Positions 1 to 8,998 of a stretch of 64,000 bases of DNA are shown in pieces. The notes beneath the pieces are model-generated. The model was not told the origin of the DNA, searched no databases, and saw only the letters and a list, made by a program, of their open reading frames with translations. The stretch covers positions 1 through 64,000 of the forward strand of contig JAAVZI010000081.1 of NCBI GenBank assembly GCA_022791575.1, given 5' to 3'. The translations under genes were made by a program, and so were the position numbers. Source of the stretch: Lachnospiraceae bacterium. Lineage in GTDB: Bacteria > Bacillota > Clostridia > Lachnospirales > Lachnospiraceae. Within the stretch, counting starts at the first letter, position 1. Each line of letters starts with the position of its first letter.

Positions 1-22
1 CGAAAGTCTGAATCAAAGCGAC

Positions 23-101
23 GATTTTAGACAAAACATACAAAAACGCCGCTCAAAAACGTTTTAAATTCGCTCTGTTTTTGTATGTTTTGCCTAAAAT
101 C
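23..101 (+). repeat. Palindromic repeat A1 (type I arms)
   Basis: A long imperfect hairpin. The left arm starts GATTTTAGACAAAAC and the right arm ends GTTTTGCCTAAAATC; about 25 bp pair with a single mismatch. The loop holds the core CGCTCAAAAACG...AATTCGCTC shared by all copies. The first 110 bases of the window are about 95% identical to 32641-32750. Lies beyond the 3' end of thiN. Confidence 0.85.
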
Positions 102-129
102 TGGTTATGAATACTGAGTTTCACTGCCA

Positions 130-208
130 GAGTTTGGACAATATATACAAAAATGGAGCGAATTAAAAACGTCTTTGAGCGGAATTTTTGTATATATTGT
201 CCAAACTC
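130..208 (-). repeat. Palindromic repeat A2 (type II arms, no cassette)
   Basis: Perfect 25 bp inverted arms (GAGTTTGGACAATATA... at 130-154 against 184-208) around a short loop with the same CGCTC/AATTCGCTC core as A1, in inverse orientation. The arm sequence differs from other type II copies (TATATAC instead of TAGATAC) but both arms changed together, so pairing is preserved. This copy shows the element without the nested cassette. Confidence 0.85.
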
Positions 209-214
209 GTCACT

Positions 215-446
215 TTGATACAGAATTTGGCAATCGATACAAATAACCTGGAAGTACGCTGATGCACACGCAGATCCAGTGACACCAGGACTCCCCCCAC
301 TTCGTGGGTCCCTCCTCATGTCGTATCTCCTCATCTCCAATCAACGTTTTTGAGCCGATTTTTACATTAAGGTAATTCCCTGATATAAAACCGGGGACAA
401 TTTGTTCAAACTCGTTACCATGAATGCAACTTTCGCAATGATCCAC
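215..446 (-). repeat. Palindromic repeat A3 with nested cassette (long form)
   Basis: Read on the minus strand it begins with the family's leader (GCGAAAGTTGCATTC), a type II left arm, a TTGTCCCCGG-containing insertion shared with copy D, then the loop core and the cassette at 280-346. The cassette is the long form with an extra GAGATGAGGAGATAC unit. The right arm is unlike the others, so the hairpin is degenerate. Open reading frames here are repeat artefacts. Confidence 0.7.
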
Positions 447-451
447 ACGAC

Positions 452-1093
452 CTAATCTCTGGATTCTATCATAATCAAAATCCCATCTTCAAACTCCACT
501 ACCGCCTGACCTGCAATTACTTCATTACTTACAGTTAGACTGTTATTGCTTGTTAACGTATGCTGTTGCAAAGGATATTGAAACCCTTTTAAAGTTAAAT
601 TAGTCACTTCCCAGGTCAAGGGAAAAAAGGATACATAATCACCAAACATTTGTTCTTTTTCAATTACCATACCATGTTCAAGAAGCCGAATACGATTATG
701 CTGATCTTGGATAAATGCTGTAATACCTTCTTTAAGCGGTATCATCAAAACCTGAATATTGGCCAGTACATGATCCAGCCTCGTTCCGGTCGCTCCTAGA
801 AGTACGATCTGGTCTGCTCCCATGTTCATTGCTTCCCGAATTCCAATTTCTGTATCTGCTGCATCCTTTTCCGGTAAAAACCGCCGAATTGGAACCAAAT
901 CCTGATATTGTTCAAGTACCGCTTCTGGAAGTGAATCAAAATCACCGACAATTAAATCTGGCTGAATTTGATGTTGATATAAAAAGAGTAATCCCTTATC
1001 TACTCCGATGATTTGATCTGGCTTCCATTCCATCAAAAACTCACTGGTAAATACTTCGTCCAATGAACCGCCTGAAATTAACGCTGCTTTCAT
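452..1093 (-). CDS. thiN: Thiamine pyrophosphokinase
   Basis: A 213-residue protein that transfers pyrophosphate from ATP to thiamine, making the cofactor thiamine pyrophosphate in the cytosol. The N-terminal half carries family motifs: a start KAALISGG, VDKGLLFLYQ, IVGDFDSLP and LPEKDAADTEIGI, then LLGATGTRLDH in the middle, with a C-terminal thiamine-binding beta domain. Length is normal for the family. A good Shine-Dalgarno (CAGGAG) precedes the ATG. It is the last gene of the priA-to-thiN run, directly after rpe, the usual Firmicutes order. Palindromic repeats follow its stop codon and may help end transcription (inference). Confidence 0.95.
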   Translation of the reverse strand: MKAALISGGSLDEVFTSEFLMEWKPDQIIGVDKGLLFLYQHQIQPDLIVGDFDSLPEAVLEQYQDLVPIRRFLPEKDAADTEIGIREAMNMGADQIVLLGATGTRLDHVLANIQVLMIPLKEGITAFIQDQHNRIRLLEHGMVIEKEQMFGDYVSFFPLTWEVTNLTLKGFQYPLQQHTLTSNNSLTVSNEVIAGQAVVEFEDGILIMIESRD

Positions 1094-1137
1094 CTATTGC
1101 TCCTGTAACGTGCTGAAATATTCAATCACGCTTTACT

Positions 1138-1815
1138 CTATATTTTATGAAATATTTCACGGAAATCTTTGATATTTTCTGCAATGCTGCCGCGGAATAC
1201 TTCTGTACCGCTTACAATGATATTGGCTCCCGCTTGTAAGACGGTATGAACATTATCCTTCTTAATGCCTCCGTCTACCTGAATATCCGTCTGCAGCCCC
1301 AATTCTGTAAGTCTTGCACGAAGCCGGGCAATCTTATCCGTACTGCTGTCAATATAAGCCTGTCCTCCAAAGCCCGGATTCACCGTCATAATTAATACCA
1401 TATCGACTTGATCTAGTATATAATCTAAGCTGGACAATGAAGTTCCTGGATTTAATGCCACACCTGATCTTAGACCGGTTTCCCGAATCTGATGCAGAAC
1501 ACGGTCGATGTGTCTGCAGGCTTCTACATGAACGGTAATGCTGTCTGCCCCGCACCCTGCAAATTCTTTTATATAGCGCCCCGGCTCTGTTACCATCAGG
1601 TGTACATCAAAGGGCAGACGGGTCTCCTTTCGGATTGACTGGATTACCGGCATACCAAAAGAGATCGAGGGTACATAATCTCCATCCATTACATCAATAT
1701 GTATCATGTCTGCGCCTGCCATTTCAGCTGCCTTCAGCTGCTCTCCAAGCTTTCCAAAATCTGCTGCCAGAATGGAAGGCGCTAATTTTCTGGCTGGTAA
1801 TCCTGACTCTCCCAT
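1138..1815 (-). CDS. rpe: Ribulose-phosphate 3-epimerase
   Basis: A TIM-barrel enzyme interconverting ribulose 5-phosphate and xylulose 5-phosphate in the pentose phosphate pathway. Seen: APSILAADF near the N-terminus, HIDVMDGDYVP with metal-binding His and catalytic Asp, FDVHLMV, the NPGFGGQ phosphate loop, and the second catalytic Asp in VDGGI. I place the start at the third in-frame ATG (225 residues), because AAAGGAG lies 9 bases before it and it avoids overlap with rsgA upstream; a start at 1842 would add nine unusual residues. Between rsgA and thiN as in many Firmicutes. Confidence 0.95.
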   Translation of the reverse strand: MGESGLPARKLAPSILAADFGKLGEQLKAAEMAGADMIHIDVMDGDYVPSISFGMPVIQSIRKETRLPFDVHLMVTEPGRYIKEFAGCGADSITVHVEACRHIDRVLHQIRETGLRSGVALNPGTSLSSLDYILDQVDMVLIMTVNPGFGGQAYIDSSTDKIARLRARLTELGLQTDIQVDGGIKKDNVHTVLQAGANIIVSGTEVFRGSIAENIKDFREIFHKI

Positions 1816-1831
1816 ACCGTTCATCTCCTTT

Positions 1832-2713
1832 CTAAAATCCATTTTTCTGATTCTTTAAATCCTCATATAAAGTTACATAATTTTCATATCTTAAAGAACT
1901 GATTTTTCCCTGTTCCAAGGCGTTCTTAACCCCACAGTCCGGTTCATGGATATGAACACAGCCCTGAAAACGGCATTCCGGCTCATACTGAATAAATTCC
2001 CTATAATAATCCCTTAAATCCTCTTTCTTTAGCTTCTTCATAAACAGGGAACTAAATCCAGGCGTATCCACAATATAGGTATCTTCCTCCACACGTATCA
2101 ATTCAGAATGCCGCGTTGTATGTTTTCCCCGGTCTACTTTCTCACTGATACTTCCGGTCTCCATACCGGCCAAGGGCTGCAGCAAATTAATAATGGACGA
2201 TTTGCCGACTCCTGACGGACCTGCCACTACCGTCGTCCTGCCTTTCAGCAGCTGGCGAAGCTCATCTATGCCCTCTTCTAGGACTGCACTTAAAAAATGA
2301 ACTTCATAACCACACTGCCCATAGCTCTTCCTCAGCAGCTCTTGTTCTTCCTCTGAAGCGATATCTTTTTTATTAAAACAGATCACGGACTCTATCTGCG
2401 CTTTTTCCATTGTAACCAGAAAACGGTCCAAGAGATTCAGATTCGGTTTTGGCCTTGTAATGGCAAATATAACAAGCGCCTGATCCACATTGGCAACATT
2501 CGGCCGTATAAGGTCATTTTTTCTTGGAAGTATGGCCTCAATATTGCCTATGCCCGTTTCTTGATCCAGCACCGCCAGCTCTACATAATCTCCCACTAAC
2601 GGCTTTTGTTTATCTTTGCGAAAAATTCCCTTGGCCTTGCACTCATAAATTCCATTTTTTCCTGTATCTACATAGTAAAATCCCGCAATTCCCTTAACGA
2701 TCCTGCCTCTCAC
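1832..2713 (-). CDS. rsgA: Ribosome small-subunit-dependent GTPase A
   Basis: A circularly permuted GTPase that assists late maturation of the 30S subunit. In order: N-terminal OB-fold, G4 motif NKKD near residue 113, Walker A GPSGVGKSS near 162, G3 DTPGF near 218, and a C-terminal zinc knuckle (C-x4-C-x-H-x5-C pattern in FQGCVHIHEPDCG). The permuted order G4-G1-G3 is diagnostic. It has 293 residues, normal length. It starts 1 base after the PASTA kinase ends and its own end leaves a 16-base gap to rpe, so it is part of one transcription unit. Confidence 0.96.
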   Translation of the reverse strand: MRGRIVKGIAGFYYVDTGKNGIYECKAKGIFRKDKQKPLVGDYVELAVLDQETGIGNIEAILPRKNDLIRPNVANVDQALVIFAITRPKPNLNLLDRFLVTMEKAQIESVICFNKKDIASEEEQELLRKSYGQCGYEVHFLSAVLEEGIDELRQLLKGRTTVVAGPSGVGKSSIINLLQPLAGMETGSISEKVDRGKHTTRHSELIRVEEDTYIVDTPGFSSLFMKKLKKEDLRDYYREFIQYEPECRFQGCVHIHEPDCGVKNALEQGKISSLRYENYVTLYEDLKNQKNGF

Positions 2714-2714
2714 G

Positions 2715-4769
2715 TTATTCCTCCGTAAATACCACGCTGTGCTCTCCGTCTACCTTCTGCCCATCAATATAGATCAATACTCTTCCGCTGGCAACCGACT
2801 TTTCGCCTGTCATCTGCAGAGCATATGGGAAATCAGAACTAGTCATAGTTCCTTCCTTAACGACTTTAGATTTCTCTGTTCCATCTACGACCTGAATCAG
2901 CTCAAAGCGGACATTTCCACTTTCAAATCCTTCCGGAAGATCTGTTTTGAGAATTCTTAAACTGCCTTTCCAGACTGCTTCTGCCATGCCCTTGCTCAGT
3001 ACAATATCCACTGCTGTTCCATAGTCCACATTGCTTCCCGATGAATAATTCTGGGAAATCACCCGGCCGGCCTCCACATTTTCACTCAGCCTCTCTGATG
3101 TCGTAACATTTCCAAGAGATAGTCCTCGTGCTTTTAGTTCTGCCTCTGCTTCTTCTTTGGTCTTATTGGTAAGACTTGGAACAGAAACCTTCTGCTTGCC
3201 GCGGCTGACTACAATTTTTACAGTATCTCCTCTATTTATTTCACTTCCTGATGGTGGATCTATAGAAATTACATTATTCATAGGAACAGAATTGCTGTAC
3301 TCAGTAATAGGGGGATCTACGATTAAGCCCATCTCTTCTAAAGCATTCTGCACTTCAGAACTGCTCTTTCCAACTAAGTCAGCCGGAATGGTCATAGCGC
3401 CCGCACCTTTGCTTAAAGAAACCTCAATGGTTTCATGTTTCTTAACAATGGTATCTTTGGCAACACTCTGCTGCGCAACCTGGCCCTTCTCATATTTATC
3501 AGAATTAATCGGTTCTCCCTCGTCAATTCCCAACTCCAGATCATTCAGAGCTTTCTGAGCTTCATCGTAAGTCATTCCCAGCAGGCTTATCATCTGCACC
3601 TCATCCTCAGCAAGCGCACTGCCTGTTGCAGATGGCTCCTCTGTTGCCTCTATATTCGGATTATCACTGTCTCCGCCCATAGAAGAGAATAGAGAAAATC
3701 CAGCATATACAGCAATACCAACTACCAGAACAGCTGCTACAATTCCTAAACCTGTCAGCACCTTTTCTAGCGTCGGGTTCAGATCATCTTCATTTTCCTC
3801 TTCTTCGTCCTCCTCTGGTTCTTCTTCCTGAACATTCTGCTTTCCTTTGGAGTGCAGCTGTTTTTTCATATCCTGCAGCTGCTTCTCGGTCATACGAATT
3901 GTTGCTCCATTGGCATTTTCATTTTCAGCCATTTCAACAAAATCGGAATGCGGAGTAAGCAGGGACTGCTTCAAATCCATAATCAGTGCTCCCATATTCT
4001 GATAACGCCGGTCCGCTGATTTCATGGTACATTTCTCAATAATACGTTCTAAACTAACCGGAATATCGGGAACCTCCTCACGGATCGACGGAAATGGTTC
4101 CTGAATATGCTGCACTGCAATCGATACCGTAGTATCTCCATCATAAGGGGGGCTGCCTGCCAGCATTTCATACATTGTAATTCCCAATGAATAGATATCA
4201 CTCTTCTCGGTACTAAACCGACCCTTTGCCTGTTCTGGAGAAGAATAATGCACAGATCCCATGACGCTGGAATTAATCGTATTGGAAGTTGCAGCCTTGG
4301 CAATTCCAAAATCTGTTACCTTTACTTTGCCATCTTTGGAAATAAGAATATTCTGCGGTTTAATATCTCGGTGGATAATGTGATTATTATGAGCAGCCTC
4401 AATTCCCATGGAAATCTGAATAGCAATCGTAATGGCCTCTTTTACCGTCAGTCTGCCTTTTTTCTCAATATATTTCTTTAAGGTAATGCCCTCTACTAAT
4501 TCCATTACAATATAGTAAAGTCCACTGTCCTCGCCTACATCATAGATACTGACAATATTGGTATGTGTAAGCCCTGCTGCTGCCTGGGCTTCTACACGAA
4601 ATTTGGATACGAATTCTTTATCTCCCTTATATTCCTGCTTCATGACTTTAATTGCCACAAAGCGGTTCAGCTTATGATCCTTACCCTTGAATACATCTGC
4701 CATACCGCCGGAACCAATCCGTTCCATGATCTCATATCTATCTCCTAAAAATATCCCTGCTCTTAACAT
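2715..4769 (-). CDS. prkC: Membrane Ser/Thr protein kinase with PASTA domains (PknB/PrkC type)
   Basis: A Hanks-type kinase sensing cell-wall fragments. The cytoplasmic kinase domain (about residues 12-275) shows the glycine loop GSGGMADV, catalytic Lys in VAIKVMK, HRDIKPQN, DFGIA and the APE-like SPEQ. A very acidic stretch near 320-332 leads into one transmembrane helix (about 340-360), then three extracellular PASTA repeats (from about 393, 460 and 530) and a C-terminal beta-rich tail. The start codon lies inside the end of the phosphatase gene (7-base overlap), with GAGGTG as Shine-Dalgarno, so kinase and phosphatase are translationally coupled. All catalytic residues are present. Confidence 0.96.
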   Translation of the reverse strand: MLRAGIFLGDRYEIMERIGSGGMADVFKGKDHKLNRFVAIKVMKQEYKGDKEFVSKFRVEAQAAAGLTHTNIVSIYDVGEDSGLYYIVMELVEGITLKKYIEKKGRLTVKEAITIAIQISMGIEAAHNNHIIHRDIKPQNILISKDGKVKVTDFGIAKAATSNTINSSVMGSVHYSSPEQAKGRFSTEKSDIYSLGITMYEMLAGSPPYDGDTTVSIAVQHIQEPFPSIREEVPDIPVSLERIIEKCTMKSADRRYQNMGALIMDLKQSLLTPHSDFVEMAENENANGATIRMTEKQLQDMKKQLHSKGKQNVQEEEPEEDEEEENEDDLNPTLEKVLTGLGIVAAVLVVGIAVYAGFSLFSSMGGDSDNPNIEATEEPSATGSALAEDEVQMISLLGMTYDEAQKALNDLELGIDEGEPINSDKYEKGQVAQQSVAKDTIVKKHETIEVSLSKGAGAMTIPADLVGKSSSEVQNALEEMGLIVDPPITEYSNSVPMNNVISIDPPSGSEINRGDTVKIVVSRGKQKVSVPSLTNKTKEEAEAELKARGLSLGNVTTSERLSENVEAGRVISQNYSSGSNVDYGTAVDIVLSKGMAEAVWKGSLRILKTDLPEGFESGNVRFELIQVVDGTEKSKVVKEGTMTSSDFPYALQMTGEKSVASGRVLIYIDGQKVDGEHSVVFTEE

Positions 4770-5503
4770 TCTTTCACCTCGTCTGCAAATGGTTCTATAA
4801 TTATAATGGCAATGTTGTCTTTCCCGCCATTCTCATTAGCCGCTTTAATTAAGCTTTCCGTAATCTCTACCACATCTCTTTGTCTGTCTACGATAAATTT
4901 TATGTCATCATCATCTACCATATTGGTCAGCCCATCGGAACACATCAGAATTATACAATCTGGTTCTAATGTCACCTGGAAAAAGTCTATGTCTAAATCT
5001 TCTCCTGCTCCTATGGCTCTGGTAATGATGTTTTTATTGGGATGTATTCTGGCATTTTCTCGTGCAAGCTCTCCCATGCGGACCATCTCTTCTACAAGGG
5101 AATGGTCATGGGTAACCTGGCGGATCTCTCCGTCAATAATATATAACCGGCTATCACCTACATTTGCAATCAATGCCTCTCCATTATGAATGGTGCAGAC
5201 TACCAGCGTTGTTCCCATTCCTGATAATTCCGGTTCTCTGGCTTTCTGCAATAAACGGTGGTTCGCCTCCTTGACAGCTTCTTCAATAATTTTAACCGGT
5301 TCAGTCTCTTGCGAATTTCCAATCAGCTCCACTACATTTTCTACAGTGAATTTGGAAGCATAATCTCCTGCGTTATGCCCGCCCATGCCATCCGCAACAA
5401 TAAATAAATTATTCAGACTGCCTACCGGATTCTCGGACGTATACAAATAATCCTGATTGATTTGTCTGATCTGCCCTATATCTGTCATTGAAAATGTCTT
5501 CAT
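4763..5503 (-). CDS. stp: PP2C-type Ser/Thr protein phosphatase
   Basis: Metal-dependent phosphatase that counteracts the adjacent PASTA kinase. PP2C motifs are clear: RQINQD near the N-terminus, VADGMGGHNAGD, GMGTT, NVGDSRLY, and SDGLTNMVDD carrying metal-binding aspartates. About 246 residues, normal for Stp/PrpC. I choose ATG at 5503, preceded by AGGTG; an upstream GTG at 5515 overlaps the rlmN stop as GTGA and is possible, but has no clear Shine-Dalgarno. Its end overlaps the kinase start. Confidence 0.95.
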   Translation of the reverse strand: MKTFSMTDIGQIRQINQDYLYTSENPVGSLNNLFIVADGMGGHNAGDYASKFTVENVVELIGNSQETEPVKIIEEAVKEANHRLLQKAREPELSGMGTTLVVCTIHNGEALIANVGDSRLYIIDGEIRQVTHDHSLVEEMVRMGELARENARIHPNKNIITRAIGAGEDLDIDFFQVTLEPDCIILMCSDGLTNMVDDDDIKFIVDRQRDVVEITESLIKAANENGGKDNIAIIIIEPFADEVKEC

Positions 5504-5511
5504 GCAAAGTT

Positions 5512-6555
5512 TCACCTACTTAACTTATCCATATATCTTTTTCTCAACTGGCCACAGGCCCCATCGATATCTCTGCCCATTTCTCTTCTTATAGTAACAT
5601 TTATTCCAAGATTTTCAAGTTTATTTTTAAAATTCTCGATAACTTTTTTATCAGATTGTACGAACTGACGTTCTTTTACCGGATTGATCGGAATTAAATT
5701 AATGTGACATGGCTCTCCCTTAAAGAGTTTGGCTAGTTCTCTAATATCCTCTGGGGAATCATTCACGCCTGCTGCCATACTGTACTCAAACGTCACTCTG
5801 CGTCCTGTTTGAGCAAAATAGTACCTGCAGGCCTCTAATACTTCCGTCAAGGGATATTTACGTGCAATCGGCATAATCTTTCTGCGCTTTTCATCATTAG
5901 CAGCATGAAGGGACAGTGCCAGTGTCACATTCAGTCCCTCTTCGGCAAATTTGCGGATTCCCGGTACAATTCCACAAGTTGATACTGTAATATTCCGCTG
6001 GCTGATATGCAGTCCATTCTCGTCCGTCAACAGCCGTAGAAAACGTAGCAGACTGTCATAATTATCAAATGGCTCTCCTGTTCCCATCACTACTACATGA
6101 GAAACCCTCTCTTTTGTATGCCTTTGTATATGGTAAATCTGGTCCAGCATTTCAGAAGGCTGCAAAGAACGCTCCAGCCCTTCCAAAGTAGAGGCGCAGA
6201 AGGTACATCCCATGCGGCAGCCTGCCTGTGAAGAAATACATACAGAATTCCCATGCTTATATTTCATCAGCACACTTTCTATCATATTGCCGTCGTCAAG
6301 CCGGAACAAATATTTTCTCGTACCGTCTATTCGGGAAATCTGTACATCTGCCAATTCTAAACAGGTAATCACATACTGCTCCTTTAATTTTTGAATCAGT
6401 GCCTTAGAAAGATTGGTCATTTCATCAAAGCTTTCTGCCAGCTTCACATGCAGCCAATCATAAATCTGCTTTGCACGATACTTCTTCTCCCCAAGTCGTT
6501 CGAGCTCTTCTGCCAATTCCTGCAATGTCAGGGATTTGATATCTATTTTATTCAT
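5512..6555 (-). CDS. rlmN: 23S rRNA (adenine-2503-C2) methyltransferase, radical SAM
   Basis: Dual-specificity methylase for A2503 of 23S rRNA and A37 of some tRNAs. The radical-SAM cluster motif C-x3-C-x2-C appears as CRMGCTFC; the catalytic cysteine that holds the methyl carrier sits near the C-terminus in GACGQL. The N-terminal helical RNA-binding domain (LGEKKYRAKQIYDW) is present. 347 residues, normal. Starts 4 bases inside the end of rsmB with AAAAGGAAGG upstream. Confidence 0.96.
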   Translation of the reverse strand: MNKIDIKSLTLQELAEELERLGEKKYRAKQIYDWLHVKLAESFDEMTNLSKALIQKLKEQYVITCLELADVQISRIDGTRKYLFRLDDGNMIESVLMKYKHGNSVCISSQAGCRMGCTFCASTLEGLERSLQPSEMLDQIYHIQRHTKERVSHVVVMGTGEPFDNYDSLLRFLRLLTDENGLHISQRNITVSTCGIVPGIRKFAEEGLNVTLALSLHAANDEKRRKIMPIARKYPLTEVLEACRYYFAQTGRRVTFEYSMAAGVNDSPEDIRELAKLFKGEPCHINLIPINPVKERQFVQSDKKVIENFKNKLENLGINVTIRREMGRDIDGACGQLRKRYMDKLSR

Positions 6556-7925
6556 AGTACCTTCCTTTTAAATTTCGCAATAAAAAAGCCATCACATTTA
6601 TGTAAACCTGGCAGCAACTGGATATAACCAGCTCTCAGGGTATCTCGTTCTGTCTGCCATTCATCCGCAGACGAAGCAGTTCCCATACTAGAAAGCACCT
6701 CGCAATCCGTAAGATCCACGGATTCCAGCGGATAATTCTCTAAAAGCCAACGGACATTTTCTTCATTTTCCGCCTTACTAATAGTACAGGTGCTGTAAAT
6801 CAATGTTCCACCAGGCTTTGTATACCTGTATACAGTATCCAGAATATTTCTTTGCAGCTGCTGCAGATTTTGTATCTGTTCTGCGCTGGTATGATACTTG
6901 ATATCCATTTTTCTGCCAATCACGCCCAGACCGGAGCAGGGCAGATCTGCAATCACAATATCGGCTCTGTTCTCCCAGGCTGGATCAAACTCCAGCGCAT
7001 CCCATTTTCTGGTATGGATATTTGTAAAACCTATTCGTTCGATATTTTCTTCTATCAATGCCACTTTATCGTCCGTTAAATCTCTTGCTTCTACCATTCC
7101 CGTATGATACAGCAAATCTGACATATGCAGGGCTTTTCCACCAGGTGCTGCACAGACATCCAGAATCTGATCCCCCTCTTTCGGCATTGCCGCTATGGAG
7201 ACCAGCATGGAACTTATATCCTGTACCTGAAAATAGCCTTTGCGGAAAGCCTCCAAGCTGTACAGATTGTCTGAAACATGAAGAAGAAGCGCCTCGTCTA
7301 TATAAGGTGCTGTTTCCCAGGAAATCCCATCTTTTTTTAAACTTTCCAGCAGCTGTTCCTTAGTGCAGTTCGTCAAACTGCGGCGGACATAAAGCTTCTT
7401 AGGTTCCAAAAAGGCCTGCAGAATCTTTTCTGTCATAGCTTCGCCATAATCGTGCAGCCACATATTTACGATCCATTGAGGCATAGAATATTTTTCTGAC
7501 AAGCTATGAAAGGTAAGAGTTTCAGCTTCTCGGCTAATCGTACGAAGCACTCCATTGACAAATCCTTTCAACCCGTGAAACTTCCTCTTTACAGCCAATT
7601 TAACCGCTTCATTACAGACAGCAGAATCTGGAACACTGTCCATATAGAGAATCTGATATACCGATATCCGTAACAGATTACGGATTACAGGTTTCATCTT
7701 ATCTGTCTTTGTTCGGGAATAACGATTAAGCACTGCGTCCAGCTGGAGCATATATTCTATCGTTCCTTCAGTTACACGTACAATAAAGCTTCGTTCTCTC
7801 TTATCCAGTCCTGCATATCGGTCCAGTGCATTCCGCAAAAGCACATGTACATATTCTCCCTGTTCTGCTGCCTCCATGACCAGCTCTAAACAGATTTCTC
7901 TTTCATTCATCTTCTTAGTCGTCAT
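6552..7925 (-). CDS. rsmB: 16S rRNA (cytosine-967-C5) methyltransferase
   Basis: NusB-like RNA-binding domain at the N-terminus (RERSFIVRVTEG) followed by a Rossmann methyltransferase. Visible motifs: SAM site DVCAAPGGKALHM, DLPCSGLG with the release cysteine, and STCTISKAENE with the catalytic cysteine. I choose the ATG at 7925 because GGAGGAAGG lies just before it; the longer reading begins with TTG inside that Shine-Dalgarno. The start overlaps the end of the zinc peptidase gene, so the two are likely coupled. Confidence 0.95.
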   Translation of the reverse strand: MTTKKMNEREICLELVMEAAEQGEYVHVLLRNALDRYAGLDKRERSFIVRVTEGTIEYMLQLDAVLNRYSRTKTDKMKPVIRNLLRISVYQILYMDSVPDSAVCNEAVKLAVKRKFHGLKGFVNGVLRTISREAETLTFHSLSEKYSMPQWIVNMWLHDYGEAMTEKILQAFLEPKKLYVRRSLTNCTKEQLLESLKKDGISWETAPYIDEALLLHVSDNLYSLEAFRKGYFQVQDISSMLVSIAAMPKEGDQILDVCAAPGGKALHMSDLLYHTGMVEARDLTDDKVALIEENIERIGFTNIHTRKWDALEFDPAWENRADIVIADLPCSGLGVIGRKMDIKYHTSAEQIQNLQQLQRNILDTVYRYTKPGGTLIYSTCTISKAENEENVRWLLENYPLESVDLTDCEVLSSMGTASSADEWQTERDTLRAGYIQLLPGLHKCDGFFIAKFKRKVL

Positions 7926-8631
7926 TCCTTCCTCCAAACAGAATAATTAGACGCAGAAGCTGTAAGATTGCTGCTGCCGCTCCCGCCACATAAGTCAGGG
8001 CTGCTGCCGACAATACCTTTCTCGTATCTCTGATTTCATCCCCATACAGAATATGCTGTCGGTCCAATGCCGCTAATGCACGGCTGGAAGCATTGAATTC
8101 TACCGGCAAAGTTACAATCTGGAATAGTACTGCCAAGGAAAATAAAACAATTCCTATTGTCAGCAGAGGCTGAGCAGACATAAAAATTCCCAGAAGAATA
8201 AACAGCCAGGATGCACCCGAACCAAACTGGGCCGCCGGAACCAGCATACTGCGGAACCGAAGCGGCGCGTATCCTTCCTGATGCTGAATGGCGTGACCGC
8301 ATTCGTGCGCTGCTACACCAACAGCTGCTACCGAAGCTGCACTATATACACTATCCGATAAATTCAACGTTTTATTTCTTGGATCATAGTGATCGGTCAG
8401 ATTCCCTGCAACTCTCTGTATGCTGACATCATAGATCCCTGCTCCCCGCAGAATCTGCTCCGCCGCTTGTGCACCAGTAAGCCCGCCCATATTACGGACA
8501 CGAGAATACTTATTAAACGTAGTTCTTACACGCATACTGGCAACTGCACTAATAACAACACCGATTAGTATTAAAATATAAGTCGGGTCCCAGTAATAAC
8601 CAAATCCCCTGTAATAATAAGCAAGTAACAT
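7915..8631 (-). CDS. YugP-family membrane zinc metallopeptidase
   Basis: An integral-membrane protein with the zinc motif HECGHAIQH, matching the neutral zinc metallopeptidase family typified by B. subtilis YugP. Hydrophobic segments: one near the N-terminus (PTYILILIGVVISAV), two after the active site (about residues 140-185), one near the C-terminus. The ATG at 8631 is preferred: GAGAGG precedes it, and the longer reading runs into the short repeat at 8647-8677. The substrate is not known. Lying between rsmB and fmt is a common Clostridia arrangement. Confidence 0.88.
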   Translation of the reverse strand: MLLAYYYRGFGYYWDPTYILILIGVVISAVASMRVRTTFNKYSRVRNMGGLTGAQAAEQILRGAGIYDVSIQRVAGNLTDHYDPRNKTLNLSDSVYSAASVAAVGVAAHECGHAIQHQEGYAPLRFRSMLVPAAQFGSGASWLFILLGIFMSAQPLLTIGIVLFSLAVLFQIVTLPVEFNASSRALAALDRQHILYGDEIRDTRKVLSAAALTYVAGAAAAILQLLRLIILFGGRNDD

Positions 8632-8646
8632 GATATACCTCTCTTT

Positions 8647-8677
8647 CTGTCCACCGACCATAGGAAGGGGACTTACT
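8647..8677 (-). repeat. Short GC-rich operon-junction repeat, copy 1
   Basis: On the gene strand it reads GTAAGTCCCCTTCC... ...GGTGGACAG and lies between the stop codon of the 95-residue membrane gene and the Shine-Dalgarno of the zinc peptidase. It is a diverged copy of the unit present in triplicate before fmt. Confidence 0.75.
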
Positions 8678-8678
8678 G

Positions 8679-8966
8679 CTATTTTTCGCTATCCTTATGC
8701 TCTTCCTTTTTCAGCTGATATAATTTTCCTTTGAGATTTACACGAATGAACAAAGGCAAGATAATGACAAAAGGCATTACAAATTGTATATACATTAAAA
8801 CCTTCAGTACACTCCCCTTCCACTCAGCAGCCTGGCCAAACCTGGCTGTGCAGAATTGTCCAAGAAAGAGCAGAACCGTCAGTATAATCGCTATTATACT
8901 GCTGACACTGCAGAGACGGATTTGCTTTTCCAATAGTTCTATTTTTTCCTGAATTGAATTTTTCAT
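8679..8966 (-). CDS. Small two-helix membrane protein, unknown function
   Basis: A 95-residue protein with a short charged N-terminus (KIELLEKQIRL), two transmembrane helices (about residues 21-42 and 55-76) and a lysine/glutamate-rich tail. I do not recognise a family. It sits between fmt and the zinc peptidase, on the same strand and in tight spacing, so it is likely cotranscribed with the translation genes. Its stop codon is followed almost at once by a short operon-junction repeat. Confidence 0.7.
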   Translation of the reverse strand: MKNSIQEKIELLEKQIRLCSVSSIIAIILTVLLFLGQFCTARFGQAAEWKGSVLKVLMYIQFVMPFVIILPLFIRVNLKGKLYQLKKEEHKDSEK

Positions 8967-8998
8967 GTATATTTACCCCACTGTCTTTCAATCACTAA

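Noticed and set aside
53-446. Two minus-strand ORFs (95 and 78 codons) inside the palindromic repeats
   Set aside because: They follow the repeat and its cassette; similar reading frames arise wherever the cassette lies. No Shine-Dalgarno, no plausible protein.
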